This document shows, piece by piece, positions 25,338-32,483 of a DNA stretch of 44,134 nucleotides. Origin of the DNA: Bacillota bacterium (GTDB lineage: Bacteria > Bacillota > Limnochordia > Darwinibacteriales > Darwinibacteriaceae). Below the pieces are notes generated by a model. The model ran no database searches, was not told where the DNA came from, and worked only from the letters and a program-made list of their open reading frames with translations. The translations under genes were made by a program, and so were the position numbers. Each line of letters begins with the position of its first letter. The stretch's first letter is position 1. The DNA is taken from the NCBI GenBank assembly GCA_012518645.1, contig JAAYRS010000050.1:1-44134 (forward strand). The letters are read 5' to 3'.

Positions 25338-25363
25338 AAAAAAAGGGCTCCCGGGAGCCCTTT
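25338..25363 (-). terminator. Rho-independent terminator after the lipoprotein gene
   Basis: A 22-base perfect palindrome centred on CCCGGG (AAAGGGCTC/GAGCCCTTT) followed on the minus strand by seven T, six bases after the lipoprotein stop codon. Confidence 0.85.
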
Positions 25364-25369
25364 GGTTTC

Positions 25370-25795
25370 TTATTTAAATTGTACTGTAGACTTTGCAGTT
25401 GAGTTTTTAGTCCCCTCCACCAGCAACTCTAGGATGTATTCTTTACCTTTTAGTTCTTTCTCATATTCCGTGGCCGAAAGATCGGCAACACCCTCCAAAC
25501 TAACAGGATCCATAGGTACGGACACAGTACCAAGGGGCCCTACCGTAACCGTTTTATCTAACGTAGCGGTTTCCGGGCCAAATAAGAAATCTTCCCCATC
25601 TTTAATAGAAATCGTGACGGTATTTATAGTGAATTTGCCAAATCCTGAAAGTTTAGCTTTTAGCCCCAGATCAAGCGTTTCTTGCCCCCGTTCGATAGTA
25701 AGGGGGCTATCCATCAAGAAAGTTACCGATGCGGACAAACAACCAGCTAGTAAAACCGTTATTAATAGCAGACTAATAACACTTATTCTTTTCAT
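25370..25795 (-). CDS. Small lipoprotein, LEA14/WHy-like beta domain
   Basis: I choose ATG 25795 (GGGAGG seven bases upstream) over the longer listed ORF. The 141-residue product has a lipoprotein leader with lipobox 'LLAGC' at residues 16-20. The rest is a single beta-sandwich-like domain ('LGLKAKLSGFGKFTINTVTISIKDG', 'VSLEGVADLSATEYEKELKGKEYILEL') resembling LEA14/WHy-type domains, but I am not certain of the family. It has its own terminator and no obvious operon partner. Surface-anchored; function unknown. Confidence 0.75.
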   Translation of the reverse strand: MKRISVISLLLITVLLAGCLSASVTFLMDSPLTIERGQETLDLGLKAKLSGFGKFTINTVTISIKDGEDFLFGPETATLDKTVTVGPLGTVSVPMDPVSLEGVADLSATEYEKELKGKEYILELLVEGTKNSTAKSTVQFK

Positions 25796-25875
25796 AGTGT
25801 GAACCTCCCATCTGATGATAGGGAGAGTTCTTCGAGCAGGCACATTTTCCTGCCATTCATTAAAAATTTAGGATA

Positions 25876-25897
25876 ATCTTGGTGAACGGGCCAAGAT
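25876..25897 (-). terminator. Weak hairpin downstream of the BadF-like gene
   Basis: ATCTTGG and CCAAGAT pair perfectly over seven bases around an eight-base loop; a T-rich stretch follows on the minus strand. Possible terminator of the BadF-like gene. Confidence 0.35.
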
Positions 25898-25925
25898 CCG
25901 GAAGGAGTTTTAGATAATATGTACG

Positions 25926-26855
25926 TTAAAACATTTCAAGCCCGCAGACGGGTTCCGGGCCCAAATTATTGGAAGTAGACTCTAAGTTGGTAATTACTTG
26001 CTCGTCGATTTCCAGCTTCTTAGCGAGCAGGCTGGAAAGGTAAGCGCCCTTAGCGGGAGCCAACGGTGCCGCTTGTAATCTCGCCCCGGGATACAATCCG
26101 GTTACCACCGAACACACTTTCTCCAAAACAAGAGTACAATCCAGAAGAACTTTGCCGTAAAGCCCAATTACCGGATCAAGAACCTGCATATGCCGGGCCA
26201 TTTTCACCACCAGACGGATCAATTCATGAGCTATATCGGTAATGATCTCCAAAGCTAAGGGATTGCCCTTCTCGGCCAAACGGTTTAAGGACAAAGCCGC
26301 AGTAGCAAATTTATCGTGTTCAGGAACGCAGCGATTATCTTGGATAATTTGAAGCAGCCCCCGCAGGCCAAAAGCCCCGGATTCGTTCTCTATTTTCTTA
26401 AAAATCCGCCGGAATAAATCCCTTACCAGAAACTGTTGGCAAAGGCGGAAGCGCAGCCCGGCGAAATCATCGTAAACAACAACCCCAGTTTGGCCCCCCA
26501 TCAGCACCATTCTTTCTTTCCCGGGAACTCCTAAAGTACAAGTAGTAACAAAATCAGTAGTTTGAATTTCCGCTTCTTCCAACACACCCTGGACCAAGTA
26601 ACAAAGATTGCCGCTTTTTTCGGCAAAATTTGACTTGTAGGTAAAACTAACCATCTTCAATTTCTTCCGTTTCCGCCAGCCAATTGTTTCAGAAATAAGG
26701 TTTTTGAAATTCTGCCTGGCCAGTTCCGGCTGATGAAAGTGAAAATTGACCGAACCGCCCCTGCTGGCAGCGATAACGTTTCCCCGGGAGTCCCCCACCA
26801 CCGCGGTTGCGGTTTGATTATTATCCGCAACCCCCAAAAATAGCTTACTATTCAT
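25926..26855 (-). CDS. BadF/N-acetylglucosamine-kinase-like (ASKHA) protein with degenerate ATP loops
   Basis: The 309-residue layout resembles BadF/BcrA and GlcNAc kinases: an N-terminal 'LGVADNNQTATAVVGDSRGNVIAAS' in the place of DGGGTKT, a central 'LMGGQTGVVVYDDFAGLRFR' in the place of GTGS, then helices and 'VIGLYGKVLL' near the end. The Gly-rich phosphate-binding residues are mostly replaced, so ATP binding is doubtful. It stands alone, upstream of a lipoprotein gene and downstream of the MoxR cluster, with its own promoter. It may be a sensor or scaffold derived from a kinase. Family call moderate. Confidence 0.55.
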   Translation of the reverse strand: MNSKLFLGVADNNQTATAVVGDSRGNVIAASRGGSVNFHFHQPELARQNFKNLISETIGWRKRKKLKMVSFTYKSNFAEKSGNLCYLVQGVLEEAEIQTTDFVTTCTLGVPGKERMVLMGGQTGVVVYDDFAGLRFRLCQQFLVRDLFRRIFKKIENESGAFGLRGLLQIIQDNRCVPEHDKFATAALSLNRLAEKGNPLALEIITDIAHELIRLVVKMARHMQVLDPVIGLYGKVLLDCTLVLEKVCSVVTGLYPGARLQAAPLAPAKGAYLSSLLAKKLEIDEQVITNLESTSNNLGPEPVCGLEMF

Positions 26856-26988
26856 ATTGTTGCTCTAGTAGTTCCACTTGCTTCAACTTCAGCTATACCC
26901 AAGATTCTGTCTATTTACCCTATACCGGCTGCGAACTACTCTTTTCCGCCCCCTTTACAATGTATTTCCTTCTTAGTTTATCCTTTAT

Positions 26989-26997
26989 AATATAACA
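26989..26997 (-). promoter_or_regulatory. Extended -10 box upstream of the BadF-like gene
   Basis: The minus strand reads TG-T-TATATT about 135 bases before the BadF-like start, in the AT-rich gap after the MoxR gene. The distance leaves a long leader, so it is tentative. Confidence 0.35.
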
Positions 26998-27050
26998 TGA
27001 ACTTAATATAAAAGGCAACTACCAGCTCAGTGTTTTTACATATTATTTAC

Positions 27051-28025
27051 CTAAAGGTCTGTTTCTATTTTAGGCTCCGCTTTTACTGCCACCGCGGCCA
27101 GAAGTTCTTCAATTATACCGGCGGCACTGATGCCCCTTAGTTCGGTGCGGGTCTTCAATCTTAAACGGTGAGCCAAAACAGGGACAGCCATTTTTTTAAC
27201 ATCATCCGGGAGAATGAAATCCCGGCCGGAAAGGGCAGCCCAAGCCTGGGATGCCCTTAGCAAAAAGAGGCTGCCTCGGGGCGAAACACCCAGCCGCACT
27301 TGGGAGTGAGTGCGGGTACTTTGAACTAAGCGCACAATGTAATCGCGGACAGAGTCCTCCACAAAAACTTCGGTGACGGCGTTTTGCAGTTCTGCCACCT
27401 GGGTTGGATCCGTGCAAGCGGTTAGTTCGTGAATAGGGTGTTTTTTTTGCAGCCGGTGAAGAAGCCTATCCTCTTCTTCCAAGCTAGGATAACCCAAATC
27501 CAAGCGGACCAGGAAACGATCCAGCTGCGCTTCAGGCAAGGGGAAGGTACCCTCGTATTCTATTGGGTTTTGAGTAGCTAAAACCAAAAAGGGCTGCTCT
27601 AACTGATAAGTAACGCCATCCACAGTAACTTGGCCTTCCCCCATCGCTTCTAAAAGGCTGGATTGGGTTCGGGGGGTGGCTCGGTTGATTTCATCCGCTA
27701 AAACAATCTGGGCCAAAACAGGGCCGGGGCGGAAGACAAAATCGTTCAGTTTTTGGTCATAGACAGATACCCCGGTAATGTCAGAGGGAAGCAGGTCAGG
27801 AGTACACTGGATGCGGCTGAAAGTACCGCCAAAAGAGATAGCCAAAGAACGGGCTAAAATAGTTTTTCCCACACCGGGCACATCTTCCAGCAATACATGG
27901 CCGCCGCTTAGTAAAGCGGCCAAAAGAATTTTAATTTCCATTTCTTTACCCACAATGACCCGAGAAATATTTTCCTTCATTTTCTGCCCAAACTTTTGAA
28001 CAGACGAAATCGGTAATTGAATCAT
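27051..28025 (-). CDS. MoxR-family AAA+ ATPase
   Basis: A 324-residue MoxR ATPase: Walker A 'LEDVPGVGKTILARSLA' near residue 43, Walker B 'VLADEINRATPRTQSSLLEAMGE' near 110, sensor-1 'LATQNPIEYEGTFPLPEAQLDRF', and a C-terminal lid 'GVSPRGSLFLLRASQAWAAL'. MoxR proteins act as chaperones that mature partner complexes and are nearly always encoded with DUF58 proteins, as here. ATG 28025 lies four bases after the DUF4129 gene, with AAGGAAG inside that gene's end. It is third in the operon, whereas it is usually first. Confidence 0.93.
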   Translation of the reverse strand: MIQLPISSVQKFGQKMKENISRVIVGKEMEIKILLAALLSGGHVLLEDVPGVGKTILARSLAISFGGTFSRIQCTPDLLPSDITGVSVYDQKLNDFVFRPGPVLAQIVLADEINRATPRTQSSLLEAMGEGQVTVDGVTYQLEQPFLVLATQNPIEYEGTFPLPEAQLDRFLVRLDLGYPSLEEEDRLLHRLQKKHPIHELTACTDPTQVAELQNAVTEVFVEDSVRDYIVRLVQSTRTHSQVRLGVSPRGSLFLLRASQAWAALSGRDFILPDDVKKMAVPVLAHRLRLKTRTELRGISAAGIIEELLAAVAVKAEPKIETDL

Positions 28026-28029
28026 AGTT

Positions 28030-29484
28030 TTATTCTTCCTTCCCCAGATTTTTAATCTCTTTAATTAGATCCGAACCAAGAGCCATAATTTTGCTTTGCT
28101 CATTAGGGCCGAGCCTGTCTCTTCCGTAACGGACTCGGTGGTAACCGGCAATAAAAAGAGCAATATTGTTCTTACCTTCCTTCAGCTTTTTTTGCAAACA
28201 GAAGCCGTATTCCCCGGCAGTGTGATCCGCCCGGAATGAAACCCCTTTTTTTCTGCCTAGGCGCACCATCCGGCGAAATTGAGCCCTAATATTTCTAGGT
28301 TCCGGCCAAGAGGAAAACCGCAGCCTGGAAAAGAGAAATTCCTCTTTGACACCCGCAGGCCGAGGCGAAAAAACATTTTCCTCCGGCTCTGCCCAAGCAG
28401 CACCGGTCAATTTTTGCCAGACCCGCTTTAAGGCCTTAAAAACCCTGACAGCTAACTTAGGCAAACCCCGCAGCCCGCCTAGCTCTTTTTTACTGAACTC
28501 GACAATCAGAAAACCTAAAAGGATGAGGAAAAAGATGAGCACAATTCCGCCCGCGGAAAGAAGATAAATTAATAAAATGACCGCAATCCACCAGGAAGGC
28601 TCGGCTTCGGAGGGGGGAGGGAGAAAACCGGGGCCTCCCGCCGCTGCCGGAAAGTCAGAGCCGGCCTCTCTTTTTAGAGCCGGGCCCTCCAGAATCCGCT
28701 GCAGAAAACCGGCTAAGCGAGGGCCAATCTTTTCCAAAGAAAAAGGCGAGTAATTGACGGGAGCCGCATTGACGGCCAGAAGGGCAACAACAAGAAAGAC
28801 GGACAAACTTTTTAGCCAAATTCGGCTTAAACCCGGCTGGATCTTCGCCTGAGCATACTCCCACAAAATTTGCAGGCGAAAAAGATAAGCCCCGGTTTGC
28901 AAAACCAGGAGGCAAAACAAGGATCCAGTTGTTAAAACCCCCAGGCGAACCCGTGTTAGGGAATCTAAAACAAAATTCGATCGCTCAGCAATAATGGCTA
29001 AAACAACAGCACCGGAACCGAAAGCAAAGAAGCGCCTCCAAAAATATTCCACGGCCGGCCCAGCACCGTAACCCTTACTTTCCAAGGATTCGTACTCCCA
29101 GTTAATTGCTGAAGGGGGATAGTCGCTCAAGTACGCCGACTTAATTTCCATTTCTGCAAACTGCCGGCCATAGCCCCTGGCCAGAAGCCAAGCGCCTCCA
29201 ACCAGCAAACTTTCCACCGCAAGAGCTTTGCTTCCGGCACTTAGGAAATAAAGGGGAGATAAAAATAAAGATAATTCCAAAACCCGGCCTAAGAGAGGAA
29301 CTTGAGGCGTTAAAAAATAGGCGGCGAAATAGGAACTTTCCAAAGCCGCCGTGAAAAGCAAAGGATAAAGCCAGGAACTAAAAGACCAGCCCTGCACAAA
29401 AAGGGCAGCATATTGACCCGTAAGGGAAACCAGGCAAAAAGAAGCCAAGGCCGCTCCAAAAGGTAAAAATCGCTTGATCATCAC
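28030..29484 (-). CDS. Multi-pass membrane protein with C-terminal DUF4129-like domain
   Basis: A 484-residue protein with several N-terminal membrane segments, two further helices (around residues 170-240), a Pro/Gly-rich external loop, another helix near 310, and a cytoplasmic tail 'RRMVRLGRKKGVSFRADHTAGEYGFCLQ' plus 'YHRVRYGRD'. The tail matches DUF4129, which usually ends transglutaminase-like proteins of MoxR/DUF58 clusters. The transglutaminase core (Cys-His-Asp) is not visible, so this is a reduced version. Start is GTG 29484 or the ATG next to it, overlapping the DUF58 stop. Confidence 0.75.
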   Translation of the reverse strand: MMIKRFLPFGAALASFCLVSLTGQYAALFVQGWSFSSWLYPLLFTAALESSYFAAYFLTPQVPLLGRVLELSLFLSPLYFLSAGSKALAVESLLVGGAWLLARGYGRQFAEMEIKSAYLSDYPPSAINWEYESLESKGYGAGPAVEYFWRRFFAFGSGAVVLAIIAERSNFVLDSLTRVRLGVLTTGSLFCLLVLQTGAYLFRLQILWEYAQAKIQPGLSRIWLKSLSVFLVVALLAVNAAPVNYSPFSLEKIGPRLAGFLQRILEGPALKREAGSDFPAAAGGPGFLPPPSEAEPSWWIAVILLIYLLSAGGIVLIFFLILLGFLIVEFSKKELGGLRGLPKLAVRVFKALKRVWQKLTGAAWAEPEENVFSPRPAGVKEEFLFSRLRFSSWPEPRNIRAQFRRMVRLGRKKGVSFRADHTAGEYGFCLQKKLKEGKNNIALFIAGYHRVRYGRDRLGPNEQSKIMALGSDLIKEIKNLGKEE

Positions 29485-30719
29485 AGCCGTGCGCCCTCCT
29501 TTTCCCGAGCCGTAAAGATCTGTAAAGGGGCCTCTTTTGGCCGATGCAAAAGCCGCGGGTGGCGGATTTTAGAACCGGCCACAAAAATATGGACCCGATA
29601 ACCGTTTCGCACCAGTTCTTCGGCCCGGCTCACTATTTCAACACTGTCTTTTGGAATTACCAAAAATAAGAAGGCAGCTGAGCCCTTCCTTCTACTTTGC
29701 TCAGCCAGAATTGTTTCAAAGCCAACCTTTTTCTGGGTTTCAATCCCGGCTAAAATAGTTAGAATTTGAACAAGCTGGGCAGTGCCCTGCCGCGGCCTTA
29801 AGCGCAAAATCGGCCCTGAACCGGTAAGATTGATCTTTTCTTGCGCCAAGCGGCGGGTCAGGACCCCGTTAGCTGCAAAACCGAGAGCTGCACCTGATCT
29901 CAGCAGCGCCGCGCTTAAAGAGGCAGCAGTACTTACCGCTAATTCAGTTTGCAGATGATGCTTTTTCGACTCGTAATCGCCTCGATCAAGGTTCAGAAGA
30001 AGAAGGCAGGTTACATTGACAGTATGTTCAAATTGCTTGACCTGAAGGGAATTGGTGCGGGCGGTGGCCGGCCAGTGCAGGGTCCTGAGGGGATCACCGG
30101 CTTGACAAGGCCTGACCCCCGCTAATTTCGTCGGATCGGGATAAATCCTTTTCTGGGCAGTAATAGGCCCGATTACTGCCGCAGAAGTCAAATTTAAATC
30201 CTCCAGGTTATAAATGCGGGGGTAAACTAGCACAGTTTGGGGATCATCTACAAGAAAGCGCTGCGTGCTTAAACCGAAAAAATCTCCGATAAAAATCTCG
30301 ATTGGCCCTAAAACATAAACACCTCTTTGACGGGCTGTAAGCAAAGCGGGTACTTCAACGCGGGAACGGCCCGGTAGGGAAAACACGCCCTTTTTAGGGC
30401 GGGTGCCCGCTAAATCCGTCGGAATGCGATCCAGGCCGGAGATCCAAGCAAAAGGCAAGCGGGATTTGTTTTCGACCTGGAAAACCACTTCCTTTTGCTC
30501 TCCCGGAAAAAGGGACAATTGAGGAGTAAGGCGTCTAACAGCTATTTGCTCCGTAAGCCGCCTTTGAAAAAGACGGAGCCCAAAAAACAAGATCAACATC
30601 AAATAAGCCCAATTATAAGCTGTCCTTGTTTCAAATAAAAAGGCAGCCAGCAGCGCCAGCATTGATAGAAATTGCCACTTAATCAAGGCCATTGCCCCCC
30701 TGCTGATACCTTTCTTCAC
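29481..30719 (-). CDS. DUF58 domain protein of the MoxR cluster
   Basis: A 412-residue protein: two N-terminal membrane helices (about 10-55), a beta-rich extracytoplasmic-like stretch, and the DUF58 signature 'KLAGVRPCQAGDPLRTLHWPATARTNSLQVKQFE' near residue 205, followed by a vWA-like fold ('TCLLLLNLDRGDYES'). DUF58 proteins partner MoxR ATPases. It is the first gene of the leftward DUF58-DUF4129-MoxR operon. The listed GTG 30719 has no clear ribosome site; ATG 30692, after AGGGGGG, is an alternative start. Confidence 0.88.
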   Translation of the reverse strand: MKKGISRGAMALIKWQFLSMLALLAAFLFETRTAYNWAYLMLILFFGLRLFQRRLTEQIAVRRLTPQLSLFPGEQKEVVFQVENKSRLPFAWISGLDRIPTDLAGTRPKKGVFSLPGRSRVEVPALLTARQRGVYVLGPIEIFIGDFFGLSTQRFLVDDPQTVLVYPRIYNLEDLNLTSAAVIGPITAQKRIYPDPTKLAGVRPCQAGDPLRTLHWPATARTNSLQVKQFEHTVNVTCLLLLNLDRGDYESKKHHLQTELAVSTAASLSAALLRSGAALGFAANGVLTRRLAQEKINLTGSGPILRLRPRQGTAQLVQILTILAGIETQKKVGFETILAEQSRRKGSAAFLFLVIPKDSVEIVSRAEELVRNGYRVHIFVAGSKIRHPRLLHRPKEAPLQIFTAREKEGARL

Positions 30720-30737
30720 CCGGGGGGGGAATTCCTG

Positions 30738-30765
30738 TTGATTTTTAGGCCTGTTCAGTTATACT
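30738..30765 (+). promoter_or_regulatory. Sigma-A-type promoter for the DUF445 gene
   Basis: TTGATT (30738-30743), 16-base spacer, TATACT (30760-30765), 31 bases before the ATG, which is preceded by AAGGAG. Confidence 0.6.
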
Positions 30766-30796
30766 AAGGACGAATAAAAACTAAGGAGTTTGCAAG

Positions 30797-31390
30797 ATGA
30801 CCTGGGAACTAATGTCTTTCCCCTTCATCGCGGCTTTAATCGGTTGGGGAACCAATGTTATTGCCATCAAAATGCTTTTCTGGCCTCGGCAGCCCATCCG
30901 GATTTTTGGCTTCAGCCTCCGGGGCGTTCTGCCTAAACGCCAAAAGGAGATTGCCAGCAGTATTGGGCAAATAGTAAATGAGGATCTACTGCCCAGCGAT
31001 GATCTTCTAGAAGCGGTAAATACTAAGGAAAACCGTGAAAAAATAGTTGATTTGATCTGCGGGAATTTGGAAGACAAAGCCGGCCGCTTTCTACCTTTTT
31101 TCATTCCGGAAAACGCCAAAGAAAAAATTAAGGGGCACCTCCGCGGCATAGTTGGATCGGAAATAGAAACATTGTTTTCCCAGTTGAGCACAACTTTCAG
31201 CACCGAACTGGAAACCCGGAACTTGCTGGGTAATCTAGTAGAGGAAAAAGTCAATTCCTTTGATTTTTTCCAATTGGAAAACTTGATCTTAAAAGTAGCG
31301 AAAAAAGAACTCCGTCATATTGAATTCTTAGGTGCCGTCCTAGGCTTTTTTATCGGGATTATCCAGGTTTTGATCCTGATGATTTTTTAA
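30797..31390 (+). CDS. DUF445 (YheB-like) membrane protein
   Basis: A 197-residue protein with the DUF445 N-terminal signature 'FIAALIGWGTNVIAIKMLFWP' and 'GVLPKRQKEIASSIG', a long helical middle, and a C-terminal membrane segment ('FLGAVLGFFIGIIQVLILMIF'). This is the short bacterial form, topologically a hairpin anchored at both ends. In Bacillus a related protein is linked to sporulation, but no function is certain. It is monocistronic, with its own promoter and terminator. Confidence 0.85.
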   Translation: MTWELMSFPFIAALIGWGTNVIAIKMLFWPRQPIRIFGFSLRGVLPKRQKEIASSIGQIVNEDLLPSDDLLEAVNTKENREKIVDLICGNLEDKAGRFLPFFIPENAKEKIKGHLRGIVGSEIETLFSQLSTTFSTELETRNLLGNLVEEKVNSFDFFQLENLILKVAKKELRHIEFLGAVLGFFIGIIQVLILMIF

Positions 31391-31420
31391 AAACCCCCAT
31401 GCGCCGGGGGTTTCTTTTTT
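31390..31420 (+). terminator. Rho-independent terminator after the DUF445 gene
   Basis: AAAACCCCC and GGGGGTTT form a stem with a 7-base loop, followed by C and seven T. It overlaps the stop codon of the DUF445 gene and abuts the end of the convergent CAP gene. Confidence 0.85.
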
Positions 31421-32076
31421 TATTTCTTAATAAAAATTTGGGTAGTGTAATAGCTTGTCCCCCTTTGGAAAATACCAACCCCGATGTGAGTATAGCCGGA
31501 ATACATAATGTTGGCCCGATGGGCTGAACTGCCCATAAACAAAGGGTGAATCCGGGCAAAACTACCGGTCCTGGCTATGTTTTCACCGGCCAGGGCATAG
31601 CTGATCCCGGCCCTATTTAACATATTATAAACCGAACCCAAGTTGGGGGAAATATGATCGAAATAACCGGCAACAGCCATATCCCGGCTTTTTTCCTTGG
31701 CCAAGGCAACCAAGTTTAAATCTACTTGGAGGGTTTTCAAACCCCCGCTCACCCTTTCCCGGTTAACTTGGTTAATCAGGTTCTGTTCCTCGCTGGTCAA
31801 GGATGAAACCGGCGGGGGCGTTATCTCTTTCGGCGGTCTGCCCGGCTGCACCGGCAGAAGCGGGCTGCCCGGATTGCTCGGGGTCGCGGGAGGTGTCGGC
31901 TGAGGGCGCTGGGAAGGAAAACTGGGCTTAAAATCAATTTGGGGCCAAAGACTTGTGTTCCAGGTAGGCTTGGGAAGAATGGGGGCACTGGAAGCCCACC
32001 AATCCCAGGAACTGGCAGATACAGCGGATACTGCAGTAAGTAGGATCAATAGAATCAGGACAAGGGATCTTTTCAC
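31420..32076 (-). CDS. Secreted CAP/SCP-domain protein (YkwD-like)
   Basis: A 218-residue protein with signal peptide ('MKRSLVLILLILLTAVSAVSA'), a Pro-rich linker (about 45-90), and a C-terminal CAP domain: 'LINQVNRERVSGGLKTLQVDLNLVALAKEKSRDMA', 'YFDHISPN', 'AGENIA', 'HRANIMYSGYTHIGVGI'. The CAP histidines and glutamates are present. YkwD-type proteins are common in spore formers, often surface or spore-coat associated. GTG 32076 has AGGAGG eight bases upstream. It is the last gene after the propeller and selenoprotein-like genes. Confidence 0.9.
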   Translation of the reverse strand: MKRSLVLILLILLTAVSAVSASSWDWWASSAPILPKPTWNTSLWPQIDFKPSFPSQRPQPTPPATPSNPGSPLLPVQPGRPPKEITPPPVSSLTSEEQNLINQVNRERVSGGLKTLQVDLNLVALAKEKSRDMAVAGYFDHISPNLGSVYNMLNRAGISYALAGENIARTGSFARIHPLFMGSSAHRANIMYSGYTHIGVGIFQRGTSYYTTQIFIKK

Positions 32077-32153
32077 ACAAAATTCCTCCTATAACATTTT
32101 CTAGTTTTATTATAGCAGGAAAAGAAGGCCGGTTGAGAAGCCAATTTGTACCA

Positions 32154-32456
32154 TTATCCCCCGCCCCCTCCCAACATGTTTTGCAGTTTTTCTTGAATCA
32201 ACTCCAAAGACAATTCTCCGCGGCAGCAGATCTGCCCGGCAATGATCACCAAGGGTAAATTCTTTTCCCGATGCCGGGGGCTAACCCTTCCTTGAAAACT
32301 ATCGGCATCAAAGAACCGAACCTGCACAGCGGAACCCCAATGCCGGCGGATAGCTCTTTGCAGATAAATAAGGGCCTCTTCCAGAGGGATTTGCTTCCTT
32401 CAACCTCCGCAAAAACGAATTGGGGTGCTGCGCTTAGCGTAAACGATTATTTCCAT
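32154..32456 (-). CDS. Candidate selenoprotein: thioredoxin-like CGGU (CxxU) protein read through in-frame TGA
   Basis: This gene is absent from the ORF track because of an internal TGA (32400-32402). ATG 32456 has GAGGTG six bases upstream. Reading TGA as selenocysteine gives 100 residues: strand 'MEIIVYAKRSTPIRF', then C16-G-G-U19, a helix 'IPLEEALIYLQRAIRRHWG', strand 'AVQVRFFDA', then 'NLPLVIIAGQICCRGELSLELIQEKL' with a thioredoxin-like cis-Pro position. The order resembles small thioredoxin-fold proteins such as YuzD (DUF1462), where this site is CxxC. The frame is intact on both sides, and a hairpin follows the TGA. Without selenocysteine only 18 residues would be made. It lies 27 bases after the propeller protein gene. 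Known fact: CxxU replaces CxxC in many bacterial selenoproteins; the identity here is inference. Confidence 0.7.
32375..32387 (-). promoter_or_regulatory. Candidate bacterial SECIS hairpin after the TGA
   Basis: CCUCU-GGA-AGAGG forms a five-base stem whose loop starts with GG, beginning 13 bases after the UGA. The apical G is 18 bases downstream of the UGA, within the range seen in bacterial SECIS elements bound by SelB. The lower stem is poor (AAAU/AUUU with an internal loop), so folding needs checking. Confidence 0.5.
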
Positions 32457-32483
32457 TAAACCCACCTCAGGCCATTCTATGCC

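Noticed and set aside
32271-32459. 62-codon plus-strand ORF over the selenoprotein candidate
   Set aside because: The minus strand has the ribosome site, domain-like translation and position in an operon; the plus frame has none of these.
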